Shown: piece after piece, positions 35,499-43,159 of the stretch
How positions within the stretch are numbered: the first letter of the stretch is position 1
How the letters are laid out: every line of letters begins with the position of its first letter
Assembly (NCBI GenBank): GCA_018001225.1
Contig: JAGNIJ010000028.1
Location: 1-55,676 of the forward strand
Source: Kiritimatiellia bacterium
GTDB lineage: Bacteria > Verrucomicrobiota > Kiritimatiellia > CAIQIC01 > JAGNIJ01
Direction of reading: 5' to 3'
DNA length: 55,676 bases
Program-made: the position numbers and the translations under genes
Notes under the pieces: generated by a model
What the model was told of the DNA's origin: nothing
Databases searched by the model: none
Seen by the model: only the letters and a program-made list of their open reading frames with translations

Positions 35499-36812
35499 TT
35501 ACATTTTCCCGGTTAGCACCCGGGCCATACGCGTCAGCACCCGGTCCTTGCCCAGCACCTCCAGCATGTGGAACAAGCTAGGGCCCTCGGAAGTGCCCGA
35601 GACCGCGACGCGGACGGGATGGACCAGCGCGCCGGCGCCCTCGCCGCGTGAATCGGCCAAGGCCCGGAGCGTCTGCTCCGTGGTGGCCGCGGTGAAGACA
35701 TCCAGCGCCGCGAAGCGCTCCGCCAGGGCGCGCAGACTCTCCATGGCGCCTTCCTTCTTCAGCCGCTTGTTGACCGCCTTCTCGTCGAAGGCATAGTCTT
35801 CGGTGAAGAAAAAGGCCGCCTGGTCGGCGATGTCGGTGAAGAAATGCAACCGTTCCCCCATCGCCTCCACCACGCGCGCGAGATACTCCACGCCACCCGT
35901 TACAGGCCACAGGCCTTTTTGTTCTAATACAGAACAACACCCCTTCTCCAACTCTGGCTTGGGCAGCGCGCGCATGTAGGCGCCGTTCATCCAGTCGAGC
36001 TTCTTCAGATCCATCTGCGACGGCGCCGAGCGGACCCGGTCGAGGGTAAACGCCGCGATCAGTTCGTCGCGGGTCATGATCTCCCGGTCGTCGCCCGGCG
36101 ACCAGCCCAGCAGCGCCAGGTAGTTGAACAAGGCTCCGGGCAGATAGCCCTTGTCGCGGAAATCGCCGACATACGCCGCGCCGTCCCGCTTGGAGTACGG
36201 CTTGCCCTGCGCGTTGACGATCATCGGCAGGTGCGCGTATTTCGGCGGCTCGGCCCCGAGCGCCCGGAACAAGGCCAGGTGCCGGTAGGTGTTCTCCACG
36301 TGGTCGTCGCCGCGGATGACGTGCGTGATGCCCATGTGAATATCGTCCACGATGTTCGCCAAGTGGAACACCGGCGTCCCGCTAGAGCGGACGATCACGA
36401 AATCCTTCATGTCCTCGGCCCTTTTCCGAAGGACGCCCTTGACCTCGTCGCGGAACTCCATGTCGGTTCCGGGCATGCGGAAGACGATCGCTTCGCCCAT
36501 GCCCGTGCCGCCCTTGTCCTCCTTGTACGCCAGGCCCTTCGAGAGCAACTGCTCCGCGGCGGCTAGGTGCGCGGGCGTCCGTGTGGACTGGTACAGCGGC
36601 TCCTCGTCGAACGTCAGCCCCAGCCAGTTCATCGCGTCCAGCACCGTGCGGACGGCCTCGGGCGTGGATCGCTCGCGGTCCGTGTCCTCGATGCGCAGCA
36701 GGAAATTCCCGCCCTCGTGCCGCGCAAAAAGCCAGCCGTAGATCGCCGCGCGGATATTGCCGATATGTACGTGCCCTGTGGGACTGGGCGCGAAACGGGT
36801 TCGAATGTTCAT
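35499..36812 (-). CDS. gltX: Glutamyl-tRNA synthetase
   Basis: The 437-residue product is a class I aminoacyl-tRNA synthetase that charges tRNA-Glu in the cytoplasm. It shows the HIGH-type site (APSPTGHVHIGN, residues 8-19), the KMSKS-type loop as PYSKRDGA (205-212) and GDDHVENTYRHL. It is a little shorter than many bacterial GluRS proteins in the C-terminal anticodon-binding part. The start at 36812 is set by GGAAAGG upstream; the open frame extends further 5' without similarity. It is divergent from mnmE. Codons for the segment SVLEQK carry one of the 17-bp palindromes (35920-35936). Whether it also charges tRNA-Gln cannot be told from sequence alone. Confidence 0.95.
   Translation of the reverse strand: MNIRTRFAPSPTGHVHIGNIRAAIYGWLFARHEGGNFLLRIEDTDRERSTPEAVRTVLDAMNWLGLTFDEEPLYQSTRTPAHLAAAEQLLSKGLAYKEDKGGTGMGEAIVFRMPGTDMEFRDEVKGVLRKRAEDMKDFVIVRSSGTPVFHLANIVDDIHMGITHVIRGDDHVENTYRHLALFRALGAEPPKYAHLPMIVNAQGKPYSKRDGAAYVGDFRDKGYLPGALFNYLALLGWSPGDDREIMTRDELIAAFTLDRVRSAPSQMDLKKLDWMNGAYMRALPKPELEKGCCSVLEQKGLWPVTGGVEYLARVVEAMGERLHFFTDIADQAAFFFTEDYAFDEKAVNKRLKKEGAMESLRALAERFAALDVFTAATTEQTLRALADSRGEGAGALVHPVRVAVSGTSEGPSLFHMLEVLGKDRVLTRMARVLTGKM
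35920..35936. promoter_or_regulatory. 17-bp palindrome TGTTC-N7-GAACA, copy 3
   Basis: TGTTCTAATACAGAACA inside gltX has the same arms and spacing as the sites at 4464 and 9441, in an AT-rich patch of an otherwise GC-rich gene. Function unknown. Confidence 0.5.
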
Positions 36813-36880
36813 CGAGAAACCTTTCCGAGCGGAAGCTTGTACACTTTGCCGGCGCGGAGTGGCAACGGAAAACCGGCCCG

Positions 36881-36908
36881 TTGCATGCGATCCCGCATCG
36901 GTTATAAT
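36881..36908 (+). promoter_or_regulatory. Sigma-70 promoter of mnmE
   Basis: A perfect -10 box TATAAT (36903-36908) stands 16 bp after TTGCAT (36881-36886). The expected start near 36915 leaves a leader of about 13 nt with GGGG before the ATG at 36928, which also argues against the ATG at 36907. Confidence 0.6.
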
Positions 36909-36927
36909 GCCGCGACCCTGGGGTTCC

Positions 36928-38304
36928 ATGTATACCGACGACACCATTGCGGCCATCGCCACGGCACAGGGCGAGGGCAGTATTTCGATTGTCCGACTCT
37001 CCGGCCCGCAAAGCCTGACGATCGCAGAGGGAATCACGCGCTGCCCGATACCGACGCTGTCCGGGCGGCCGACCCACACGATCGTTCACGGTTTCGTAAC
37101 CGACCAGGGCAGGGACATAGACGAAGTGCTGATCCTGGTCATGCGGGCGCCGCACACCTTCACCGGCGAGGACGTCGTCGAAATTCAGGGGCACGGCGGA
37201 CCCGTATCCGCCCGGCGGGTCTTGAGTTGCGTATTGAAGGCCGGGGCGCGAGCGGCCGAACCGGGGGAATTCACCCGGCGCGCGTTCTTGAACGGGCGAA
37301 TCGACCTTGTTCAGGCCGAAGCCGTCCTGGACCTGGTCCGCTCCAGCTCCGATCGCGCCGCGGAGGCCGCCCTCCAGCAACTCGAAGGACGGCTAAGCAA
37401 TGAACTGGAAGCCATCTACGACGACCTGATCAGCGCCGCCGCGGATCTGGCCGCAGTGCTGGATTTTCCGGAAGAGGAGATCCATCCGCAAGTCCAGGAA
37501 AGCGCCGTCCAAGTCCTTTCACGCGTCCGGACCAAAATACAAGACCTCCTGAACACATGGAACGAAGGAAGGATTCTAAGAACTGGCGCGTTTGTAGTAA
37601 TTGCAGGTATGACTAATGTGGGGAAATCCACCTTATTAAATACATTGCTTAACTATAATAGAGCAATAGTCAGCCCTATTCATGGAACAACAAGGGATTT
37701 TATAGAAGAGTCATATTGTCTCAATGGAATACCTGTCCGTCTTGTCGATACGGCTGGGATTCGTTCATCTTCATGCGAACTGGAGCAGGAAGGAATACGG
37801 CGCTCCGGCGAGCAGGTGGCAAAAGCGGATTTGCAGCTGTACATGGTCGATGCCTCGCAGCCGCTTTCCGATTCCGAGGCCTCCAGTTTGCGATCAAAGA
37901 CCAGGGAGAACTGTATTGTCGTTTTGAACAAGGCTGATCTTGGACTACGGATCCATGCAAGGGATCTCCCGGGCTTGGATGTGGTCACGACATCTCTCGT
38001 GGATGGAACAGGGCTCGACGTGTTGAGGAGGTTGATGGGAAAGAAAGTTGAGTGCTGCATGGGTGGCAAAACGGAATCTTCCAGCCATGCGACGATTGCG
38101 GAGCGGCACCGCAAGTTGCTTCAGTCGGCTGCCAATGAAGTGGATGCCGCCATGGACAAACTCGCTTCTGGAGACGAAGAGGGTCAGTTTATAGCCTCCG
38201 AGGCCGTTCGAGTCGCCGCCGAGAGCGTTGCACAGATACTTGGAAGACAGTACTGCGAAAGCTTGCTTGACGGCATATTCTCAAGATTCTGCATTGGTAA
38301 ATAA
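36928..38304 (+). CDS. mnmE: tRNA modification GTPase MnmE
   Basis: The 458-residue product has the N-terminal folate-binding domain (MYTDDTIAAIATAQGEGSIS), the helical domain and an inserted GTPase domain: G1 GMTNVGKS (227-234), G2 threonine in GTTRDF, G3 DTAGI, G4 NKAD. The C-terminus is the family hallmark CIGK. With MnmG it makes the 5-carboxymethylaminomethyl group on U34 of certain tRNAs. The coding sequence changes composition inside the gene: up to about 37555 it is GC-rich like its surroundings; after that it is clearly AT-rich (37621-37680 has 20 G/C in 60). mnmG follows after 5 bp, so the two are co-transcribed. Confidence 0.96.
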   Translation: MYTDDTIAAIATAQGEGSISIVRLSGPQSLTIAEGITRCPIPTLSGRPTHTIVHGFVTDQGRDIDEVLILVMRAPHTFTGEDVVEIQGHGGPVSARRVLSCVLKAGARAAEPGEFTRRAFLNGRIDLVQAEAVLDLVRSSSDRAAEAALQQLEGRLSNELEAIYDDLISAAADLAAVLDFPEEEIHPQVQESAVQVLSRVRTKIQDLLNTWNEGRILRTGAFVVIAGMTNVGKSTLLNTLLNYNRAIVSPIHGTTRDFIEESYCLNGIPVRLVDTAGIRSSSCELEQEGIRRSGEQVAKADLQLYMVDASQPLSDSEASSLRSKTRENCIVVLNKADLGLRIHARDLPGLDVVTTSLVDGTGLDVLRRLMGKKVECCMGGKTESSSHATIAERHRKLLQSAANEVDAAMDKLASGDEEGQFIASEAVRVAAESVAQILGRQYCESLLDGIFSRFCIGK

Positions 38305-38309
38305 TTGAT

Positions 38310-40292
38310 ATGCAATATATTACGGAGATATCGGATCGTATATTTGACGTGGCTGTGATTGGTGCAGGACATGCCGGTTGCGAGGCCGCTCTTGTGGCCG
38401 CTCGAATGGGTGCCTCTACCGCGCTCATCACCATGAAGCGCGAGGCCATTGCCAGGATGTCATGTAATCCATCGATCGGCGGTATGGCCAAATCGCATAT
38501 CGTGGCCGATCTCGATGCCATGGGCGGAGAGATGGCCAGAAATGCAGACTTCACTGGAATTCAATTCAGGACTCTGAATACTAGGAAAGGACCGGCCGTT
38601 CGAGCAACCAGAATACAGTGCGACAAGCATGCCTACTCATTGAGAATGATACATGTCGTGCAGGCCACAAGTAATCTGGATGTCATTGAGGACACCGCAA
38701 CAGAAGTCATTCTGGATGGGTTTCGAGTCCATGCTGTAAGGTGCAAAAGCGACATGATTATCCGGTGTCGCACCGCCATCTTGTCGCCAGGCACATTTCT
38801 CAATGGGCGTATATTCATTGGCAAGAATCAGTATACAGGCGGAAGGATTGGAGAGGATTCGTCAAGCGAGTTGGCAAAGGATCTTCTCCGTCTTGGATTC
38901 AAAGCAAGCCGGCTCAAGACGGGAACGCCTCCAAGGCTGCATAAGGATAGCATAGACTATTCGCTGCTCAAGGAACAGCCAGGCCAAATTCCTGCGCCAT
39001 TCATGTCTCAAGATGCCAAGGCTGGATTGTTCCACGTGGAACAAGGACGTATTTTCGAGAATGACACACGATGTGGTGATGCGGTTGATATCGGCCAGTG
39101 TAGCGACCATATAAAAGAGTCACTATCTGATCTGTTCCACGTGGAACAATCCTTTAACCCGCTTGTTCCTTGGATTCCTGGCTCAAGCCAGATGTCTTGC
39201 TATCTGGCTCACACCACAATGGAAACGGCTGACATTGTTAACAATAATCTGTCGGAAAGCTCTTTATATGGAGGACTTATATCTGGTACCGGTGTGCGTT
39301 ACTGTCCTTCAATAGAAGACAAGTACGTTAAATTTCCACAACATGAATCGCATCATGTCTTCATAGAGCCGGAAGGACGAAATACTGTCGAGGTATATCC
39401 GAATGGGACTTCAAACAGCCTTCCGGAATCGGTGCAGCTTAAAATGATCAGATCGATTCCAGGACTGCAACGCGCAGAAATGATTCGTCCTGGCTATGCC
39501 ATTGAGTATGACTTCGTAGACCCGACGCAGCTCCAGGCCTCCTTGGAGACGAAAGAGATCGATGGCCTCTTCATGGCCGGCCAAATGAATGGGACAACCG
39601 GATACGAAGAGGCCGCCGGACAGGGTTTTGTTGCCGGAGTTAATTCTGTCTTTAAGGTGAGGGATGAAGCGCCGCTGATTCTATCTCGCAGCGACTCCTA
39701 TATCGGCGTACTTGTGGACGACCTGATAACCAAGGGCACAAGCGAGCCGTATCGTATGTTCACGTCGCGTGCCGAGCATAGGCTTATCTTGCGTCAAGAC
39801 AATGGTTTATATAGGCTGATACATTTTGCGGAACGAATCGGTTGCATTGCCAGTGAGCGGATCAAGGCGTGGCGACGCGATGCGATTCGTATAGCGGAAG
39901 AAATCGATCGGTTGAAAACCACGTTTTTTGAGGGAGCTTCGCTGGCCCAGATCCTGCGGCGTTCTGAAATGAACTATGCTCGATTGCCTGGCGGCCCCCC
40001 GAGATTGTCCGCCGAGTTGGCTGCGCAGGTCGAAACGGAAGTAAAATACGAAGGCTACATTGAACGCGAGAGAAGGCAGATCGATCAAAGACACAAGCAA
40101 GACGGGGTGAAGATACCGGCCGGAATTCAATATGACGAGATAAAGGCGCTCCGGTTCGAGGCGCGGGAGAAGCTGAAGAAGATTCGGCCCGCCAACCTTG
40201 GGCAGGCCGCCCGTATTTCGGGGGTGAATCCGTCCGATATCGCCATCCTGTCCATACACATCCATCGCGGCAGCCGGGCAGCAGCCGGGTAA
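38310..40292 (+). CDS. mnmG: tRNA uridine-5-carboxymethylaminomethyl modification enzyme MnmG with a parS-bearing insertion
   Basis: The 660-residue product has the FAD-binding GAGHAG (18-23), the MSCNPSIGGMAKSH loop, the YCPSIEDK segment, EPEGRNTVEVYPNG and PGYAIEYDF, all typical of MnmG (GidA). It works with MnmE on tRNA U34. MnmG is usually about 620-630 residues; here an extra segment of about 50 residues (roughly 232-290) splits PAPF from the PWIPGSSQMSCYLAHT region. This insert contains the peptide FHVEQ twice (241-245 and 276-280), each encoded by a perfect parS palindrome. Most of the gene is AT-richer than the window; the last 400 bp return to high GC. The usual partners rsmG-parA-parB do not follow. 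Confidence 0.95.
   Translation: MQYITEISDRIFDVAVIGAGHAGCEAALVAARMGASTALITMKREAIARMSCNPSIGGMAKSHIVADLDAMGGEMARNADFTGIQFRTLNTRKGPAVRATRIQCDKHAYSLRMIHVVQATSNLDVIEDTATEVILDGFRVHAVRCKSDMIIRCRTAILSPGTFLNGRIFIGKNQYTGGRIGEDSSSELAKDLLRLGFKASRLKTGTPPRLHKDSIDYSLLKEQPGQIPAPFMSQDAKAGLFHVEQGRIFENDTRCGDAVDIGQCSDHIKESLSDLFHVEQSFNPLVPWIPGSSQMSCYLAHTTMETADIVNNNLSESSLYGGLISGTGVRYCPSIEDKYVKFPQHESHHVFIEPEGRNTVEVYPNGTSNSLPESVQLKMIRSIPGLQRAEMIRPGYAIEYDFVDPTQLQASLETKEIDGLFMAGQMNGTTGYEEAAGQGFVAGVNSVFKVRDEAPLILSRSDSYIGVLVDDLITKGTSEPYRMFTSRAEHRLILRQDNGLYRLIHFAERIGCIASERIKAWRRDAIRIAEEIDRLKTTFFEGASLAQILRRSEMNYARLPGGPPRLSAELAAQVETEVKYEGYIERERRQIDQRHKQDGVKIPAGIQYDEIKALRFEAREKLKKIRPANLGQAARISGVNPSDIAILSIHIHRGSRAAAG
39028..39043. 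other. parS site 1 (ParB-binding palindrome)
   Basis: TGTTCCACGTGGAACA is a perfect 16-bp palindrome with the CACGTG core and agrees with the bacterial parS consensus. It lies in the coding insertion of mnmG and is extended by one more pair (T/A) on each side. Confidence 0.85.
39133..39148. other. parS site 2 (ParB-binding palindrome)
   Basis: An identical TGTTCCACGTGGAACA, 105 bp (35 codons, about ten helical turns) after the first, in the same reading frame and encoding the same peptide FHVEQ. Confidence 0.85.
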
Positions 40293-40312
40293 GGTCCGGG
40301 TTTGGCCACGAC

Positions 40313-40336
40313 GCGCGAGCCGGTGGGCCGGTGCGC
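40313..40336 (+). terminator. Terminator-like hairpin after mnmG
   Basis: GCGC/GCGC and CCGG/CCGG stems with internal mismatches, followed by TTTATTAAA, 20 bp after the mnmG stop codon. The stem is interrupted, so efficiency is uncertain. Confidence 0.4.
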
Positions 40337-40501
40337 TTTATTAAAGAAGTGGCGCAGGGCTGTAGCCTCCGGGGCGTAGTATGTTGCGGAGTCTCGATAG
40401 CATTCGCTGTCATGGTGCGGGCGGGTCTGGTATAAGTGGCGGCCTTTTAGAGCGGACACGGCGGTGCGGGCGATGTACCCGCGCCATGCGTTGAAACCAC
40501 A

Positions 40502-41116
40502 ATGACAGAGGCAACAACCAGCGAGCAGGCGAGCCCGGCAGCGTTGGCCGCCGAGGAGCGGGACCTGGTTCGGAAGGCGCAGCAGGGCGACGTGAACGCC
40601 TACGACGCGCTGGTCCGGCGCTACCAGGGCAAGATCTATGCCCTCGCCTACAATATGACCGGGAACAAGGAGGACGCGGAGGATCGCGTCCAGGACGTGT
40701 TCATCAAGGCTTTTCAGTCGCTGGGGCATTTCAAGGGCGAGTCGTCGTTCTACACCTGGCTGTATCGCATTGCCGTGAACCGCACGATCAATTTCCTGAA
40801 GACACGCAAGAACCGTTTCGCGTTGAGCCTGAACGATATGGACGCGGGCGCCGAGCGCGACCCCGCGTACGTGGAACTGCGGGCCCGGGAATCGCCCGTG
40901 CGCGACGTGTCGTTGCTGGAACTGCAGGAAAAATTGAACGCGGCGCTGCTGACGTTGTCAGAGAAACACAGAGTGGTTGTCATCATGCACGATATACAGG
41001 GCATACCGCACGAAGAGATCGCCAGCATGATGGGGTGCTCACAAGGGACGATACGATCGCGTCTTTTCTATGCCCGCCAGCAGCTGCAAAAAGAACTGAA
41101 GGACTTTGCGCCATGA
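40502..41116 (+). CDS. ECF-family RNA polymerase sigma factor
   Basis: The 204-residue product has sigma region 2 (about 22-95; DLVRKAQQGDVNAYDALVRRY, YNMTGNKEDAEDRVQDVFIKAF, YTWLYRIAVN) and region 4 (about 135-190; LTLSEKHRVVVIMHDIQGIPHEEIASMMGCSQGTIRSRL in outline). It directs RNA polymerase to a stress or envelope regulon. The stop overlaps the ATG of the next gene, which encodes a zinc-finger anti-sigma-like protein, the standard ECF arrangement. A weak TATAAG box at 40431-40436 lies 65 bp upstream. Confidence 0.93.
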   Translation: MTEATTSEQASPAALAAEERDLVRKAQQGDVNAYDALVRRYQGKIYALAYNMTGNKEDAEDRVQDVFIKAFQSLGHFKGESSFYTWLYRIAVNRTINFLKTRKNRFALSLNDMDAGAERDPAYVELRARESPVRDVSLLELQEKLNAALLTLSEKHRVVVIMHDIQGIPHEEIASMMGCSQGTIRSRLFYARQQLQKELKDFAP

Positions 41117-41628
41117 ACTGCCGACGTACACGAGACCTGGCGGGGCTTTGCGACGGACGGACTCTGCCGGAAGAGGCCGTGCAGCACCTGACCGCGTGCG
41201 CGGCCTGCAAGGCCTTTGTGGCCGACATGGAAAACGCCAGGAAATGGATGGCGTTCAAAGGCCACGAGGCGCCGGACGCCGGCTTCGAGAATCGCTGTGC
41301 GGCGAAAATTCAAATCCGTCTCCGGGAGCCGATCATCCAGCCGGCCCATGAGTCCGGCGTCTCTTTCTGGAACACCGGCCTGCTGTTCCGCGCGGCCGCC
41401 GCTGCGGCGCTGGTGGTCCTGGTTGGTTTTCATGTGAGATCCGCTCGCGTCGCAACTCTGGCAACAAGCATCCCGGCGCCCGCTCCGGCTCCGGTGATCG
41501 TGCCGCCGCAACCCCTCCTCGCGCCACGCGCACCGGTGCCGGTGATGATGCTGGCGCAATCAAACAGCGGGCCCGGCGCAGTTCAGTACGGTCCGATGCC
41601 TTCCCGCCCGGTCAACTGGGAACGCTGA
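41113..41628 (+). CDS. Anti-sigma factor, zinc-finger type, single membrane helix
   Basis: The 171-residue product starts at the ATG overlapping the sigma-factor stop (ATGA). Its N-terminus has the HxxxCxxC zinc-binding pattern (HLTACAAC, about 28-35) with an earlier cysteine, as in ZAS-domain anti-sigma factors that hold ECF sigma factors inactive in the cytoplasm. One membrane helix (about 92-108, FRAAAAAALVVLVGFHV) is followed by a short alanine- and proline-rich periplasmic tail. Release would follow regulated proteolysis or a redox/ligand change. The assignment rests on position and the zinc motif. Confidence 0.8.
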   Translation: MNCRRTRDLAGLCDGRTLPEEAVQHLTACAACKAFVADMENARKWMAFKGHEAPDAGFENRCAAKIQIRLREPIIQPAHESGVSFWNTGLLFRAAAAAALVVLVGFHVRSARVATLATSIPAPAPAPVIVPPQPLLAPRAPVPVMMLAQSNSGPGAVQYGPMPSRPVNWER

Positions 41629-41670
41629 CCGTTGGCGGGGTCCCGTCGCCGAGGCTTGTACTGCAATCCC

Positions 41671-41687
41671 TTGGTACGCTTCCTGCA
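41671..41687 (+). promoter_or_regulatory. Sigma-54 (-24/-12) promoter of the PAS/DHp gene
   Basis: TTGGTACGCTTCCTGCA fits YTGGYACG-N4-YTGCW with the exact 10-base GG-to-GC spacing. Its -12 half (CTGCA) is identical to that of the promoter at 19423. Expected start near 41697, 23 bp before the ATG at 41720. An inverted repeat CGGTCA/TGACCG (41609-41631) lies 40 bp upstream. Confidence 0.7.
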
Positions 41688-41719
41688 TCTATATCCATCG
41701 GGATAGCGGGGGATCAAAT

Positions 41720-42883
41720 ATGGGCGAAGGAGATAAGGGCGCTCGGACTGTGAAAAAAGCGCCGGCATTGGGTGGGGTGACCACATCGCCTGTCTCATTC
41801 GTAGACACCGTGGTGGCCATGCGCGCGCCAAGAACAGGACGCGAGGAGTGGATGCATCCTGCTGATTTAGAAGATATTACAAATTGTATATTTGACGCGG
41901 TCCTGTTAGTCGATCGCCGGGGACGTCTTCTCAACTGTAATTCCAATGCCTGTAGCCTGTTCGGCCATTCAATGGAGCGGATGGCGCAAATGAAGCTGGG
42001 CGGCCTGGTTTCAGGCCTGAATGAGGCGGAACTGGGCGGACTTTTTCAAAATTTACAAAGCGATAAGCCGTATCTCCTGATGGAGGCTTCCTGTATTCGC
42101 GAGGATGGTGCGCGTTTCCCGGCGGAAATCGCGGTGCATATCATCCGGAAAAGCCATCCGAGACTATGCCTGTTTCTGCGGGATATGGCTCAACGGCAGT
42201 ACGTGGAGGCGCGCCTTCGGACGGAGCACAATGCCCTGAAGAACGCCCGGGACGGCATTGTCATTACGAATGAAGAAGCGGTGATCGAGTACGCCAACCC
42301 GGCCTTTACGGCTATGTGGGGTTATGCTCGGCCCGATGAACTGGCCGGCAAGGATCTGCGGCCCATGCTGGCCCCTCTCTCGCCCGACGCGCCGCCGGAG
42401 CATCAACCGCTGCTGTGGTGGTCGCTGATAGTCGATCACGAATCGTGGTCGGAAGAACTGTTGGCGATCTGCAAGGACGGCTCGCATGTTCACGTCCTGG
42501 CCAACGCGGCCTGCAACCGCGATGCCGAGGGCCGCGTGATCGGCATGGTTCTCTCGTTCACCGACCTGACGGACCGTAATCGCGCCGAAGAAGCAATGCG
42601 CCAGTCCGAACGCCAGCGGGCGATGCTGGCCAGCGTGGGCGCCGCCTGCCACCATCTCGGTCAACCGGCCACGGTGCTGTCCACCAATCTGGAGCTGGTC
42701 CGGCGGCTGACCGAGGACCTGAAGAGCCCGGCCCTGAAACACCTCCTGGCGCAGTGCGGCGAGGCGGTGGAGCAAATGACGGACATTCTCTTCAAGCTCA
42801 ACACGGTCTCGGAGTTCAAAACGGTGCCCTACCTCGAGCGCAAGGATTCGGGGGCCGCGGAGAATACCATCCTCGACATCTGA
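41720..42883 (+). CDS. PAS-PAS protein with a DHp-like domain but no ATPase domain
   Basis: The 387-residue soluble protein has two PAS domains (about 50-160, DAVLLVDRRGRLLNCNSNAC, and 170-290, DGIVITNEEAVIEYANPAF). A histidine-kinase dimerisation-like helix pair follows (about 300-375). Its H-box reads ACHHLGQPATVL, close to the ACHxxxQPL form of HisKA domains, with a candidate phospho-histidine at the HH pair. The protein ends shortly after this without an HATPase domain, so it cannot autophosphorylate on its own. It may act as a phosphotransfer partner or a kinase inhibitor. Start: ATG with GGGGGA upstream; a sigma-54 promoter lies just ahead. Confidence 0.8.
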   Translation: MGEGDKGARTVKKAPALGGVTTSPVSFVDTVVAMRAPRTGREEWMHPADLEDITNCIFDAVLLVDRRGRLLNCNSNACSLFGHSMERMAQMKLGGLVSGLNEAELGGLFQNLQSDKPYLLMEASCIREDGARFPAEIAVHIIRKSHPRLCLFLRDMAQRQYVEARLRTEHNALKNARDGIVITNEEAVIEYANPAFTAMWGYARPDELAGKDLRPMLAPLSPDAPPEHQPLLWWSLIVDHESWSEELLAICKDGSHVHVLANAACNRDAEGRVIGMVLSFTDLTDRNRAEEAMRQSERQRAMLASVGAACHHLGQPATVLSTNLELVRRLTEDLKSPALKHLLAQCGEAVEQMTDILFKLNTVSEFKTVPYLERKDSGAAENTILDI

Positions 42884-42947
42884 TCCCGCCTTTTTCCTTC
42901 CGGCCCGCCGGGGGACCGCGTAGTATGCCCGCGAACGGGTTGAACCG

Positions 42948-43148
42948 ATGAAGAAACTCTACTGGGCGACACGGGTGCTGGGCTACGTCGCCGGCGGGAC
43001 CGGCATGGTCCTGTTCGTGCTGGGCCGCCAGAGCGCCGAGCCGCGCGGCGCCATGTTCACGACGGGCGCGATCCTGATCATCGTATCGTTCGCGGCGTTT
43101 TTCCTCTCCTACATGCTCTACATCTTCCGGCGCCTGTCGCGCCGCTGA
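42948..43148 (+). CDS. Small membrane protein of unknown function
   Basis: The 66-residue product is basic at both ends and has two membrane helices (about 8-26 and 37-58), ending FRRLSRR. There is no family assignment. It lies 64 bp after the PAS/DHp gene and converges with the lysE-type gene, from which it is separated by 11 bp. Confidence 0.6.
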   Translation: MKKLYWATRVLGYVAGGTGMVLFVLGRQSAEPRGAMFTTGAILIIVSFAAFFLSYMLYIFRRLSRR

Positions 43149-43159
43149 AGCGTCGCCGC

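Noticed and set aside
4464..35936. The 17-bp palindromes as LexA/SOS boxes
   Set aside because: The motif I recall for Verrucomicrobia LexA is TGTTC-N4-GAACA. These have N7, lie deep inside genes and are not near SOS genes.
36352..36373. A fourth palindrome of the same type (TGTTCGCCAAGTGGAACA) in gltX
   Set aside because: The spacer is eight bases with no similarity to the other cores, and the local codons are ordinary.
40293..40501. Replication origin after mnmG
   Set aside because: No DnaA boxes (TTATNCACA) or AT-rich unwinding element; parS alone does not define an origin.
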